Of a DNA stretch of 5,740 nt, positions 1-5,740 are shown in pieces. The notes beneath the pieces are model-generated. The model was given only the letters and a program-made list of their open reading frames with translations, did no database searches and had not been told where the DNA came from. Within the stretch, counting starts at the first letter, position 1, and every line of letters begins with the position of its first letter. Position numbers and translations under genes: made by a program. The DNA is from PALSA-555 sp035468285 (lineage in GTDB: Bacteria > Actinomycetota > Acidimicrobiia > IMCC26256 > PALSA-555): NCBI GenBank assembly GCA_035468285.1, contig DATISY010000078.1:1-5740 (forward strand), given 5' to 3'.

Positions 1-414
1 CATGCCTTCGGCAGCGTCGCGCACTTCGTCGGGGACACCCCGGAGCCCGGTGACCATGTTCCGGATGAGGATCAGCAGGGTGTACGCGGTCAAGGGGATG
101 ATCGCCGTCGAGACCGACAGGCCGGTGATCGGTAGCAGCAGGGCGAACAGCGCGAGGGACGGAATCGTGTAGAGGACTCCGGTGACGCCGATGATCGGAC
201 CGTACGCACGCCGGTAGCGGACACAGAGCAACGCCAACGGGAACGCGATCAGCAACCCGAAGCCCATCGACAGCAAGGTCAGCTCGATGTGCTGGGTGAG
301 CCGGTCCCGGATCAGGCTCAGGTGATCGGTCACCCACGGCCAGTACAGCCACTTGGGGCCGATGTCCGCGCCGAGCACACGGACGATCACCGGCGACACC
401 GCAGTCGCGATCAC
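1..414 (-). CDS. OpuB/OpuC-type quaternary-amine ABC transporter permease, N-terminal part (cut by window edge)
   Basis: This is the membrane-spanning subunit of an ABC importer of the glycine betaine/choline/osmoprotectant class (ProW/OpuBB/OpuCB-like). The window holds 138 codons; full permeases of the family have roughly 210-240 residues, or about 500 when fused to a binding protein, so the C-terminal part lies off the left edge. Visible hydrophobic segments lie at about residues 44-64 (ELTLLSMGFGLLIAFPLALL), 73-96 (containing YTIPSLALFALLLPI) and 101-118. They are followed by GLRGVPDEVRDAAEGM at 123-138, which matches the family's cytoplasmic EAA loop that contacts the ATPase. The start is uncertain. 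The frame opens after the upstream glycosyltransferase stop (429-427), and the first usable codon is GTG at 414-412. Other GTG codons lie at 399, 390 and 378, and none has a clear ribosome binding site. The 12-base gap suggests translation coupled to the upstream gene. Its likely ATPase partner is at 2765-3901 on the other strand. Confidence 0.85.
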   Translation of the reverse strand, partial: MIATAVSPVIVRVLGADIGPKWLYWPWVTDHLSLIRDRLTQHIELTLLSMGFGLLIAFPLALLCVRYRRAYGPIIGVTGVLYTIPSLALFALLLPITGLSVSTAIIPLTAYTLLILIRNMVTGLRGVPDEVRDAAEGM

Positions 415-426
415 GCGGTCACGAGG

Positions 427-1590
427 CTACCGAGCCGAGCTGAGCACGTCTCGATAGCAACGCCGGGTCCGGCGGATCGACTGCTCCCACGTGAAACCGG
501 CGGCCCACTCCCGCGACACGGCTGCCATGCGAGCGCGGGCCGGTGCGTCGCGGAGCAGCCCGACGAGGGCTTCACCCCAGGCCCCGGTGTCCGTTGGCGG
601 TGCGTACGCTGCGGCGGCTCCGCCGACCTCGCGCAAGACGGGGATGTCGGAGCAGAGGACCGGGACACTTTGGGCCATCGCCTCGAGGATGGGCAGCCCG
701 AAGCCTTCGTGGATGCTGGGGAAGGCGAACAGCGACGCGCCGCGGTAGAGGGCGGTGAGCCGGTCGGATCGGATCGCGCCGGTGAAGCAGATGCGGTCGC
801 CGAGCGCCTCGCTGGACAAGGCGACCGCCCGGGGGGCGCCCCGCCATCCGTCGGGACCGACGACCACGAGCCGTTCCGGGAGGCCGGCCCGGACCACGGC
901 CTGGAACGCCTCGAGGAGCAGCGGCAGGTTCTTCCTCGGCTCGAGGGTCCCGACCCACAGCACGTAGGGCACGTCGCCGAGCCCGAGGGTGGCGCGCGTG
1001 GCCTCGACCAGCCCCTCGCTCACCTGACGTTGTGAGACGCCGTGCGGAATCACCCGGATCCGCTCGGCCTTGATCGCGGTCCGGTCGACGATCTCCGCCG
1101 CGGCAGCCTGCGTCGGCGCGATCACGAGATCGGCTCGTCGCGCGGCCGCGGCGAAACCCTGATTGTGAAATCTCCGCCCGCGGCGGGGGTAGGTGTCAGG
1201 TTCGACCAGCGTCGCCGCGTCGTGCGCGGTCACGATGAGGGGTGCACCGGAGCGGGGCGGGACCGCGAGCGAGGGGGCGTGCACGAGATCGACGTGCCGG
1301 AGCGCCGGGTGCAGCGTCCCGAGCGGCGGGACCCCGAGCAGGTTCCAGCTGTCGTAGAGGACCGGCCGCGGCAGCAGCAACGCGACCGGCTCGAGGTCGG
1401 CGAGACCGAACGCGCCGAGCGCGGCCTCGATCTTCGAGCGGCGGTGTCGAGCGACGAACGGGACGACCTCGATACGCTCGCCGCCGTCCGGGTCGGGCCC
1501 GGGCAGGAGCCGGGCCAGTTCGGCGGTGTAGCGACCGATCCCGCCGGGTGGGCGATGGAGCAGCTGCTCAAGGTTGAGGGCGAGACGCAT
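427..1590 (-). CDS. Family 4 glycosyltransferase (GT-B fold)
   Basis: This is a 387-residue retaining glycosyltransferase of the GT4 (RfaB/WbaZ-like) type. Such enzymes move a sugar from a nucleotide-sugar to a growing glycan at the inner face of the membrane; donor and acceptor cannot be read from the sequence. The N-terminal acceptor domain opens with MRLALNLEQLL and the glycine-rich GGIGRYTAEL (residues 16-25), which is typical of the family. The C-terminal donor domain has the strand VLWVGTLEPRKNLPLLLEAF (210-229), the catalytic EX7E motif EGFGLPILE (295-303) and the downstream SDIPVLREVGG (314-324). The length is normal for the family. The ATG at 1590-1588 is the right start because the GGIGRY region follows immediately; its ribosome binding site is weak. 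The gene diverges from the plus-strand glycosyltransferase and the two start codons overlap. The permease follows 12 bases after its stop. Confidence 0.92.
   Translation of the reverse strand: MRLALNLEQLLHRPPGGIGRYTAELARLLPGPDPDGGERIEVVPFVARHRRSKIEAALGAFGLADLEPVALLLPRPVLYDSWNLLGVPPLGTLHPALRHVDLVHAPSLAVPPRSGAPLIVTAHDAATLVEPDTYPRRGRRFHNQGFAAAARRADLVIAPTQAAAAEIVDRTAIKAERIRVIPHGVSQRQVSEGLVEATRATLGLGDVPYVLWVGTLEPRKNLPLLLEAFQAVVRAGLPERLVVVGPDGWRGAPRAVALSSEALGDRICFTGAIRSDRLTALYRGASLFAFPSIHEGFGLPILEAMAQSVPVLCSDIPVLREVGGAAAAYAPPTDTGAWGEALVGLLRDAPARARMAAVSREWAAGFTWEQSIRRTRRCYRDVLSSAR
1576..1580 (+). promoter_or_regulatory. Ribosome binding site (GAGGG) of the plus-strand glycosyltransferase
   Basis: GAGGG lies 8 bases before the ATG at 1589. 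This favours that ATG over the in-frame TTG at 1574, which has no spaced Shine-Dalgarno sequence. The site lies inside the divergent glycosyltransferase's coding sequence. Confidence 0.6.
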
Positions 1591-1591
1591 G
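1588..1591. other. Shared CATG start site of two divergent glycosyltransferases
   Basis: The palindrome CATG supplies ATG to both strands: minus-strand ATG at 1590-1588 and plus-strand ATG at 1589-1591. Both starts are supported by conserved N-terminal sequence lying directly after them: GGIGRYTAEL on the minus strand, and AERGGSDQALL on the plus strand. No intergenic DNA therefore remains between the genes. Any promoter for either arm must lie inside the coding sequence of the other gene. I could not identify convincing -10/-35 boxes by eye in this GC-rich stretch. Confidence 0.8.
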
Positions 1592-2737
1592 ATCAGGCTC
1601 TGCTCGATCCAACCGGTCGCCGAGCGCGGCGGGTCGGATCAGGCGCTCCTTCGGATGGTTCGCAGCCTGCCACGCCCGGAATTCGAGTGCCATGTCGTGG
1701 TACCGGGCGAACCGCCGCTCCGGGCCGAGTTCGAGGCCGCCGGCGCCACAGTGCATGTCGTGCCGATGCGGCGTATCTCGCGGAGTCATCGGCTCTGGGA
1801 CTGGTTCGTGTACGCGGTCGCGTGGCCGGTCACCGTCGTCCGGCTCGCCCGGTTGCTGTGCCGCGTCGACGTCGACGTGGTGCACACCAACTCGTTTCAT
1901 TCCTGGTACGGGTGGGCGGCGGCGCGGCTCGCTCGTCGCCCCCATGTCTGGCACGGCCGTGAGATCGTCGTGCAGTCCCGGGCTGCCCTGGGCGTCGAGC
2001 GGTTCCTCATCCCGCGATTCTCGGACCGGGTCTTGTCGATGTCCCAGGCCATCGCCGATCAGCTCGACGGGGTCGACGTCGTCGTGGTCCACGAAACGCC
2101 CGACCCCGACGAGTTCAACCCGCGTCGCGCCGGGCACTTTCGCCCGCGCGTCCCCATCGGGGACCGGGTGGCCCTCGTCGGCGCCGCTGGTCGGATCGAC
2201 TCCTGGAAGGGTTTCGACGTGCTGCTCGACGCGTTCGGGCAGGTCCGGGGGGCGCGTGACGACGTGGAGCTCGTCGTCGCCGGCGGACCGGTCCCCGGCA
2301 AAGAAGGTCTCTTCGCCTCGCTCGCAACGAAGGCGGCCGCGATCCCCGGTGTCCACTGGCTCGGTGGCCGCGACGACGTCGCCGACCTCCTCGCGGATCT
2401 CGACCTCTTCGTGTTGCCGTCGACCGAACCCGAGCCGTACGGGCTGGTGCTCGTCGAGGCCTTGATGAGCGGTGTGCCGGTCATCGCCACCGATGCCGGC
2501 GGCCCACGCGAGATCATCGCCGAGGCGACGCCGGGCAGTGGCCGGCTGGTCGCCGTCGGGGACCGGGCGGCGCTCGCCGCCGCCCTGCTCGCCGCGCTCG
2601 ACGAGCAACCAACGACGAACGCGACGGTCCGGGCGGCTCGCCCGTCGCGCCGCGCCCCCGAGCCGGAACGGTTCGCGGCCATCTTTCGGTCCGTGCTCGA
2701 CACGTCGGCGCGCAAGGCGCGTCGGGGGCTGCGGTAG
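1589..2737 (+). CDS. Family 4 glycosyltransferase (GT-B fold)
   Basis: This is a 382-residue GT4 glycosyltransferase that probably transfers a sugar to an envelope or exported glycan; its substrates cannot be deduced. It opens with MIRLCSIQPVAERGGSDQAL, the usual first strand and glycine-rich GG(S) loop of the acceptor domain. It continues with VVHTNSFHSWYGW (98-110) and HVWHGRE (119-125). The donor domain has GRIDSWKGFDVLLDAF (201-216), VELVVAGG (226-233), the catalytic EX7E motif EPYGLVLVE (282-290) and VIATDAGGPREII (298-310). The C-terminus is Arg/Ala-rich. ATG 1589 is chosen over an in-frame TTG at 1574 because of the GAGGG site and the conserved N-terminus. It belongs to the same GT4 class as the divergent gene but differs clearly in sequence, so this is not a recent duplicate. 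It is the first gene of the plus-strand arm; the ATPase gene follows after 27 bases, probably in one operon. Confidence 0.92.
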   Translation: MIRLCSIQPVAERGGSDQALLRMVRSLPRPEFECHVVVPGEPPLRAEFEAAGATVHVVPMRRISRSHRLWDWFVYAVAWPVTVVRLARLLCRVDVDVVHTNSFHSWYGWAAARLARRPHVWHGREIVVQSRAALGVERFLIPRFSDRVLSMSQAIADQLDGVDVVVVHETPDPDEFNPRRAGHFRPRVPIGDRVALVGAAGRIDSWKGFDVLLDAFGQVRGARDDVELVVAGGPVPGKEGLFASLATKAAAIPGVHWLGGRDDVADLLADLDLFVLPSTEPEPYGLVLVEALMSGVPVIATDAGGPREIIAEATPGSGRLVAVGDRAALAAALLAALDEQPTTNATVRAARPSRRAPEPERFAAIFRSVLDTSARKARRGLR

Positions 2738-2752
2738 GGTCGAGGGCTGTTC

Positions 2753-2757
2753 GGAGG
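2753..2757 (+). promoter_or_regulatory. Ribosome binding site (GGAGG) of the ABC ATPase gene
   Basis: GGAGG lies 7 bases before the ATG at 2765, in the short gap after the glycosyltransferase stop (2735-2737). It is a strong Shine-Dalgarno match and fixes the start of the ATPase. Confidence 0.8.
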
Positions 2758-2764
2758 CCCCTGC

Positions 2765-3901
2765 ATGATCCGGCTGGATGCTGTCTCGAAGCGCTTCCCG
2801 AACGGGCAGGTCGCGGTTGACGCCCTGACGATCGAGATCCCCTCCGGCGAGACGTGTGTCCTCGTCGGGCCGTCGGGGTGCGGCAAGACCACGACCCTGA
2901 AGATGATCAACCGGCTCGTGGAGCCGACCAGCGGCAGGATCTTCCTCGACGACGAGGACATCACCGAGGGCGACCCGGTCCAGCTCCGCCGACGGATCGG
3001 TTACGTGATCCAGCAGGTCGGGCTGTTCCCGCACCAGTCGATCGGCACGAACGTCGGCACGGTGCCCCGCCTCCTCGGTTGGAAGAAGGACCGCGTCGCG
3101 GCCCGGGTCGACGAGCTGCTCGACCTCGTGGGCCTCCCCTCCGGCGAGTACCGCGACCGCTACCCGGCGCAGCTCTCCGGCGGGCAACGCCAACGGGTCG
3201 GCGTCGCCCGGGCGCTCGCCGCGGACCCGCCGGTGCTGCTCATGGACGAGCCGTTCGGCGCGATCGACCCGATCACCCGGCTCCGCCTCCAAGACGAGTT
3301 CCTCCGCCTCCAGAGCGAGGTGCGCAAGACGGTGGTGTTCGTCACCCACGACATCGAGGAAGCCGTGAAGATGGGCGACCGGATCTGCATCCTCGAGGTC
3401 GGCGGCAACCTGGCGCAGTACGACACCCCCGCCCAGGTGCTCGGCAACCCCGCCTCCCCGTTCGTGGCGGACTTCGTCGGCGCCGACCGGGGCTTGAAAC
3501 GCCTCCGCGTCACCCCGATCACCCGCGACACCCTCGAGCACCCGCCCACCGTGCTCCCGGCCGCCTCCCTCGCCGAGGCCCGAGCCGCGATCGAGCGCAG
3601 CGGCGCCGACTGGGTCGCCGTCGTCAGCGCGGACGGGCGCCTCGTCGGCCATGTCCGCCGCGACAAGGCCGACGGCGACGGCCCGGTGACGCCCCGCACC
3701 GAGCGCCTCGAGGCGTGGGTCTCGATCAACCAGCCCCTCGAGGACGCGCTGGCGTCGATGCTCCTCACCGACGTCGGCTGGGTCGCGGTGCTCGACGGCG
3801 ACCGGTTCCTCGGCGTCCTCACCCCCGAGTCCGTGTACCGCACGCTCCGCCAGTCCCTCGACGGCCACGAGCCGGCCGCGACGACCGTCCCCGCCCGATG
3901 A
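2765..3901 (+). CDS. opuCA: OpuCA/ProV-type quaternary-amine ABC transporter ATPase with CBS domains
   Basis: This 378-residue protein is the cytoplasmic ATP-hydrolysing subunit of an importer of the betaine/carnitine/choline class. The nucleotide-binding domain covers about residues 1-240. It has Walker A GPSGCGKTT (35-43), Q-loop IQQVGLFPH (82-90), ABC signature LSGGQRQR (137-144), Walker B VLLMDEP (157-163), a D-loop at GAIDP (165-169) and the switch histidine in VTHD (H195). A tandem CBS pair follows (about 263-300 and 316-365, ending GVLTPESVYRTLRQSL); in OpuA/OpuC relatives this module senses ionic strength or nucleotides. All catalytic motifs are intact and the length is normal. The matching permease fragment is at 1-414 on the other strand, separated by two glycosyltransferase genes. 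Downstream lie egtA and egtB. The family is well supported. The substrate is not: osmoprotectants are the default, while ergothioneine or hercynine (as for the EgtV ATPases) is suggested by context only. Confidence 0.93.
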   Translation: MIRLDAVSKRFPNGQVAVDALTIEIPSGETCVLVGPSGCGKTTTLKMINRLVEPTSGRIFLDDEDITEGDPVQLRRRIGYVIQQVGLFPHQSIGTNVGTVPRLLGWKKDRVAARVDELLDLVGLPSGEYRDRYPAQLSGGQRQRVGVARALAADPPVLLMDEPFGAIDPITRLRLQDEFLRLQSEVRKTVVFVTHDIEEAVKMGDRICILEVGGNLAQYDTPAQVLGNPASPFVADFVGADRGLKRLRVTPITRDTLEHPPTVLPAASLAEARAAIERSGADWVAVVSADGRLVGHVRRDKADGDGPVTPRTERLEAWVSINQPLEDALASMLLTDVGWVAVLDGDRFLGVLTPESVYRTLRQSLDGHEPAATTVPAR

Positions 3902-3947
3902 CCAATCCAACGACCCGCCGTCTGACGTACCCCAACCGACCCAACAA
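3901..3947 (+). promoter_or_regulatory. C-rich, G-poor leader before the small ORF and egtA
   Basis: These 47 bases between the ATPase stop and the small ORF's ribosome binding site contain 22 C and only 6 G, unlike the surrounding DNA where G and C are both abundant. Such unstructured C-rich RNA could keep the following ribosome binding site accessible or act as a Rho loading site. Both roles are inference. The stretch also reads in frame as a 20-codon N-terminal extension of the small ORF from an ATG at 3898. Confidence 0.3.
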
Positions 3948-3951
3948 GGAG
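3946..3951 (+). promoter_or_regulatory. Consensus ribosome binding site (AAGGAG) of the small ORF
   Basis: AAGGAG lies 6 bases before the ATG at 3958. It is the best Shine-Dalgarno match seen here. It serves the 27-codon ORF and not egtA, whose own start 86 bases further on has only a weak upstream match. Confidence 0.75.
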
Positions 3952-3957
3952 ATCGCC

Positions 3958-4041
3958 ATGCCCGACGTGCTGACACGTCACCTCCGGCTGGGCTCAGTCC
4001 GAGACATGGACTGGGTCACCGCACACTTCGGACACCGGTAG
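3958..4041 (+). CDS. Small ORF of 27 codons upstream of egtA, function unknown
   Basis: The reading frame starts at ATG 3958 six bases after a consensus AAGGAG and stops with TAG at 4039-4041, two bases before the egtA start. The peptide begins MPDVLTRHLRLG and ends WVTAHFGHR. It has three His (residues 8, 23, 26), no Cys, no signal peptide and no membrane segment. I do not recognise it. An in-frame ATG at 3898, overlapping the ATPase stop as ATGA, would give 47 residues, but its Pro/Asn/Thr-rich extension looks non-coding. Possible roles are a leader peptide coupling translation into egtA, a small protein of the ergothioneine locus, or a gene remnant. The C-terminal half loosely recalls the first residues of some GNAT acetyltransferases, but far too little is present to claim this. 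Confidence 0.5.
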   Translation: MPDVLTRHLRLGSVRDMDWVTAHFGHR

Positions 4042-4043
4042 CC

Positions 4044-5303
4044 ATGCCGTCCCCGGAGCCGGTCCTGACCGAGCTCGAGGCCCACCGGGCCGTCGCCGAC
4101 GCCGCGCGCGGCCCGGCTGCCCCCGCGTCGAACGGGACGCACCGCGTGGGCGTCGAGCTCGAATGGCTGGCCGGGCGGCTCGACGACCCGAGCCGCCCGG
4201 TTCCCTTCGATGCCCTCCAGGCCGCCACCGCGAGCCTCGAGCCCCTGTCCGGGGGGAGCCGGATCAGCTTCGAACCGGGTGGGCAGGTCGAGCTCAGCTC
4301 CCCCGCCCTCGACGGACTCGCCGCGTGCACGTCCATCGGCCGTGACACCGCCACCCTCCGCGCCGCGCTCGAACCCGCGGGGATCGGCTTGACCGCCGTC
4401 GGACTCGACCCGAGCGGCGAGCGCGACCGGGTCGTCCGGAACGCCCGCTATGACGCGATGGAGGCGTTCTTCGACGCGGACGGCGACGCCGGTCGCACCA
4501 TGATGCGCAGCACCGCGGCCGTCCAGGTCAACCTCGACTACGGGCCCGACGGGGAGCGGGAGCGCCGCTGGCAGCTCGCCCACGACGTCGGCCCGGTGCT
4601 CGCCGCGGCGTTCGCCAACTCGCCGTGGTCGCGGGGAGAGCCGACCGGTTGGCGCTCGGCGCGTCTCGCGGTCTGGTTCGGGATCGACCCCGGCCGCAGC
4701 GCGCCGGTCCCCCGCACCGGCGCCTGCCCCGACGCGTGGGCGACCTACGCCCTCGACGCCCGGGTCATGATGGTGCGCCGCTCCACCGACGAGCACGTCC
4801 CCGTGCTCGACGACCTCGGGTTCCGGACGTGGATCACCGACGGCCACCCGCTGGGCTGGCCGACCCGCGACGACCTCGACTACCACCTGACCACCCTGTT
4901 CCCCCCGGTCCGCCCACGCGGATGGCTCGAGCTCCGGATGATCGACGCGCTCCCCGACCCCTGGTGGCGAGCCGCGGTCGCGGTCTCGGACGCGGTCATC
5001 ACCGACCCCGAGCTCGACGCCGCGGTCCGCGCGGCGTCGGGACCCGTCAGCAGCCTCTGGCGAGAAGCGGCCCACGACGGTCTCTCACACCCCGCGCTGG
5101 GGCGCGCGGCGCGGGGCTGCTTCCATGCGGCGCGCGACGTGCTGTCGTCCCGCGGCGCCGACCGGGCGACGATCGACGCGACCGAGGAGTTCATCGACCG
5201 CTACGTCGACCGCTCGCGCTGCCCGGCCGATGACCGCCTCGGCGCCGAGCGGAACGGCGCCACCCAGAACGCTCTCGGGGCACGGGTACCGGCATGGACC
5301 TGA
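4044..5303 (+). CDS. egtA: Glutamate-cysteine ligase EgtA (ergothioneine biosynthesis)
   Basis: This 419-residue enzyme of the plant-type glutamate-cysteine ligase family (GCS2) joins glutamate and cysteine with ATP to give gamma-glutamylcysteine, the sulfur donor for EgtB in the cytoplasm. Visible family features are GVELEW (36-41), which carries metal/ATP-binding acidic residues, FEPGGQVELSS (76-86), MMRSTAAVQVNLDYG (153-167) for substrate binding, FANSPW (190-195) and ARLAVW (206-211). WLELRMIDALPDPWW (294-308) lies in the C-terminal half. The length fits actinobacterial EgtA. The start at 4044 has only a weak ribosome binding site and lies two bases after the small ORF's stop, so translation is probably coupled to that ORF. 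The 3' end overlaps egtB by 10 bases. The EgtA assignment, as opposed to a general GshA, rests mainly on the adjoining egtB. Confidence 0.93.
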   Translation: MPSPEPVLTELEAHRAVADAARGPAAPASNGTHRVGVELEWLAGRLDDPSRPVPFDALQAATASLEPLSGGSRISFEPGGQVELSSPALDGLAACTSIGRDTATLRAALEPAGIGLTAVGLDPSGERDRVVRNARYDAMEAFFDADGDAGRTMMRSTAAVQVNLDYGPDGERERRWQLAHDVGPVLAAAFANSPWSRGEPTGWRSARLAVWFGIDPGRSAPVPRTGACPDAWATYALDARVMMVRRSTDEHVPVLDDLGFRTWITDGHPLGWPTRDDLDYHLTTLFPPVRPRGWLELRMIDALPDPWWRAAVAVSDAVITDPELDAAVRAASGPVSSLWREAAHDGLSHPALGRAARGCFHAARDVLSSRGADRATIDATEEFIDRYVDRSRCPADDRLGAERNGATQNALGARVPAWT

Positions 5304-5740
5304 ACCGGCTCGTCGCGTGTCATCTCGACCACGCTCGGGCACGGACGTCGAGCTTGCTCGAACCTCTCGACGACGACGAGTTGGTCGGCCAGGTGTCGGC
5401 CCTCATGTCTCCGCTCGTCTGGGACCTGGCGCATATCGCTCACTACGAAGAGCTGTGGCTGCTCCGAGCGCTGATCGGCGCGCCCGCGACCGATCCACGC
5501 TTCGACGACCTCTACGACGCGTTCCAGCACCCTCGTCGCGAGCGCGCCGCGCTCCCGATCCTCGGACCCGACGCCGCGCGCAGGTCCGCCCGGGACGTCC
5601 GGGGCCGTGTCCTCGACGTCTTGGGTCGCGTCGACCTCGACGACCATCCGCTAGCGCGCGACGGGTTCGTCTACGGCATGGTCGTCCAGCACGAGCATCA
5701 GCACCACGAGACCATGCTCGCCACGATCGACCTCATGGGC
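5294..5740 (+). CDS. egtB: Hercynine oxygenase EgtB, N-terminal DinB-like part (cut by window edge)
   Basis: EgtB is a non-haem iron enzyme that uses O2 to couple gamma-glutamylcysteine to hercynine, forming the sulfoxide intermediate of ergothioneine. The window contains the first 149 codons, which make up the N-terminal DinB-like four-helix domain. SPLVWDLAHIAHYEELWLLR (39-58) is a hallmark and contains the likely first iron ligand, H47. QHEHQHHETM (132-141) holds the HX3HXE motif, with H133 and H137 as the other ligands. The residues correspond to His51, His134 and His138 described in mycobacterial EgtB. The C-terminal formylglycine-generating-enzyme-like domain lies beyond the right edge; full proteins have about 420-450 residues. 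ATG 5294 is inside the end of egtA (10-base overlap), which implies coupled translation, and no strong ribosome binding site is seen. egtC, egtD and perhaps egtE would be expected to follow. Confidence 0.95.
   Translation, partial: MDLNRLVACHLDHARARTSSLLEPLDDDELVGQVSALMSPLVWDLAHIAHYEELWLLRALIGAPATDPRFDDLYDAFQHPRRERAALPILGPDAARRSARDVRGRVLDVLGRVDLDDHPLARDGFVYGMVVQHEHQHHETMLATIDLMG

Noticed and set aside
1574..1588. Upstream TTG start for the plus-strand glycosyltransferase
   Set aside because: It adds only five residues (MRARR), has no properly spaced ribosome binding site, and the conserved N-terminus starts at ATG 1589 behind GAGGG.
289..1962. Plus-strand open frames (289-1035 and 1042-1962) opposite the minus-strand permease and glycosyltransferase
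   Set aside because: The translations are compositionally biased with no domain, and the opposite strand encodes clear protein families across the region.
427..2737. One of the glycosyltransferases being MshA (mycothiol biosynthesis), which would link them to thiol metabolism with egtA/egtB
   Set aside because: Both are GT4 like MshA, but neither shows the characteristic MshA N-terminal region with its GGMNVYV-like segment. No other mycothiol gene is in the window.
1568..3976. Very long (802-codon) open frame on the minus strand opposite the plus-strand glycosyltransferase and ATPase
   Set aside because: It is a high-GC shadow frame. Its translation is low-complexity, rich in Asp, Arg, Gly, Glu and Val with no recognisable domain. 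It lies antisense to two genes whose catalytic motifs are all intact.
3898..4041. 47-residue version of the small ORF starting at ATG 3898, overlapping the ATPase stop (ATGA)
   Set aside because: It is possible, but the consensus ribosome binding site points to ATG 3958 and the extra 20 codons lie in a C-rich spacer with non-coding character. It is noted as an alternative only.
5090..5116. Perfect 8-base inverted repeat CCCCGCGC / GCGCGGGG with an 11-base loop
   Set aside because: It lies inside the egtA coding sequence, has no T tract, and such GC-only repeats are expected by chance in DNA of this composition.

Overview
The window is very GC-rich DNA with tightly packed genes, strong C/G preference at third codon positions and an actinobacterial-type ergothioneine pathway (EgtA plus EgtB). 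This points to a high-GC actinomycete-like bacterium. A deep branch such as Acidimicrobiia is possible, but the sequence alone does not settle it.

Layout. Two gene arms diverge from position 1588-1591, where the start codons of two different family-4 glycosyltransferases share a single CATG. The left (minus) arm carries one glycosyltransferase (1590-427) and then, 12 bases on, the N-terminal part of an OpuB/OpuC-type ABC permease (414-1, cut by the window edge). The right (plus) arm carries the second glycosyltransferase (1589-2737), an OpuCA-type ABC ATPase with a C-terminal CBS pair (2765-3901), a very small ORF with a consensus ribosome binding site (3958-4041), egtA (4044-5303) and the first 149 codons of egtB (5294-5740, cut by the window edge). 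The largest gap between genes is 56 bases and no stretch above 300 bases lacks a gene. I see no RNA gene, mobile element, CRISPR array or convincing terminator.

How the genes may work together. EgtA makes gamma-glutamylcysteine, which EgtB joins oxidatively to hercynine (trimethyl-histidine) on the way to ergothioneine. Ergothioneine and hercynine are betaines. The adjacent OpuC-class transporter, a family that handles quaternary amines, is therefore a candidate ergothioneine or hercynine transporter, comparable to the known EgtUV systems; this is inference from context. The two glycosyltransferases look like envelope or exopolysaccharide enzymes and have no evident link to ergothioneine. The unusual points are the shared start of the divergent arms, the splitting of the transporter genes between the arms, and the tiny ORF and C-rich, G-poor leader just before egtA.
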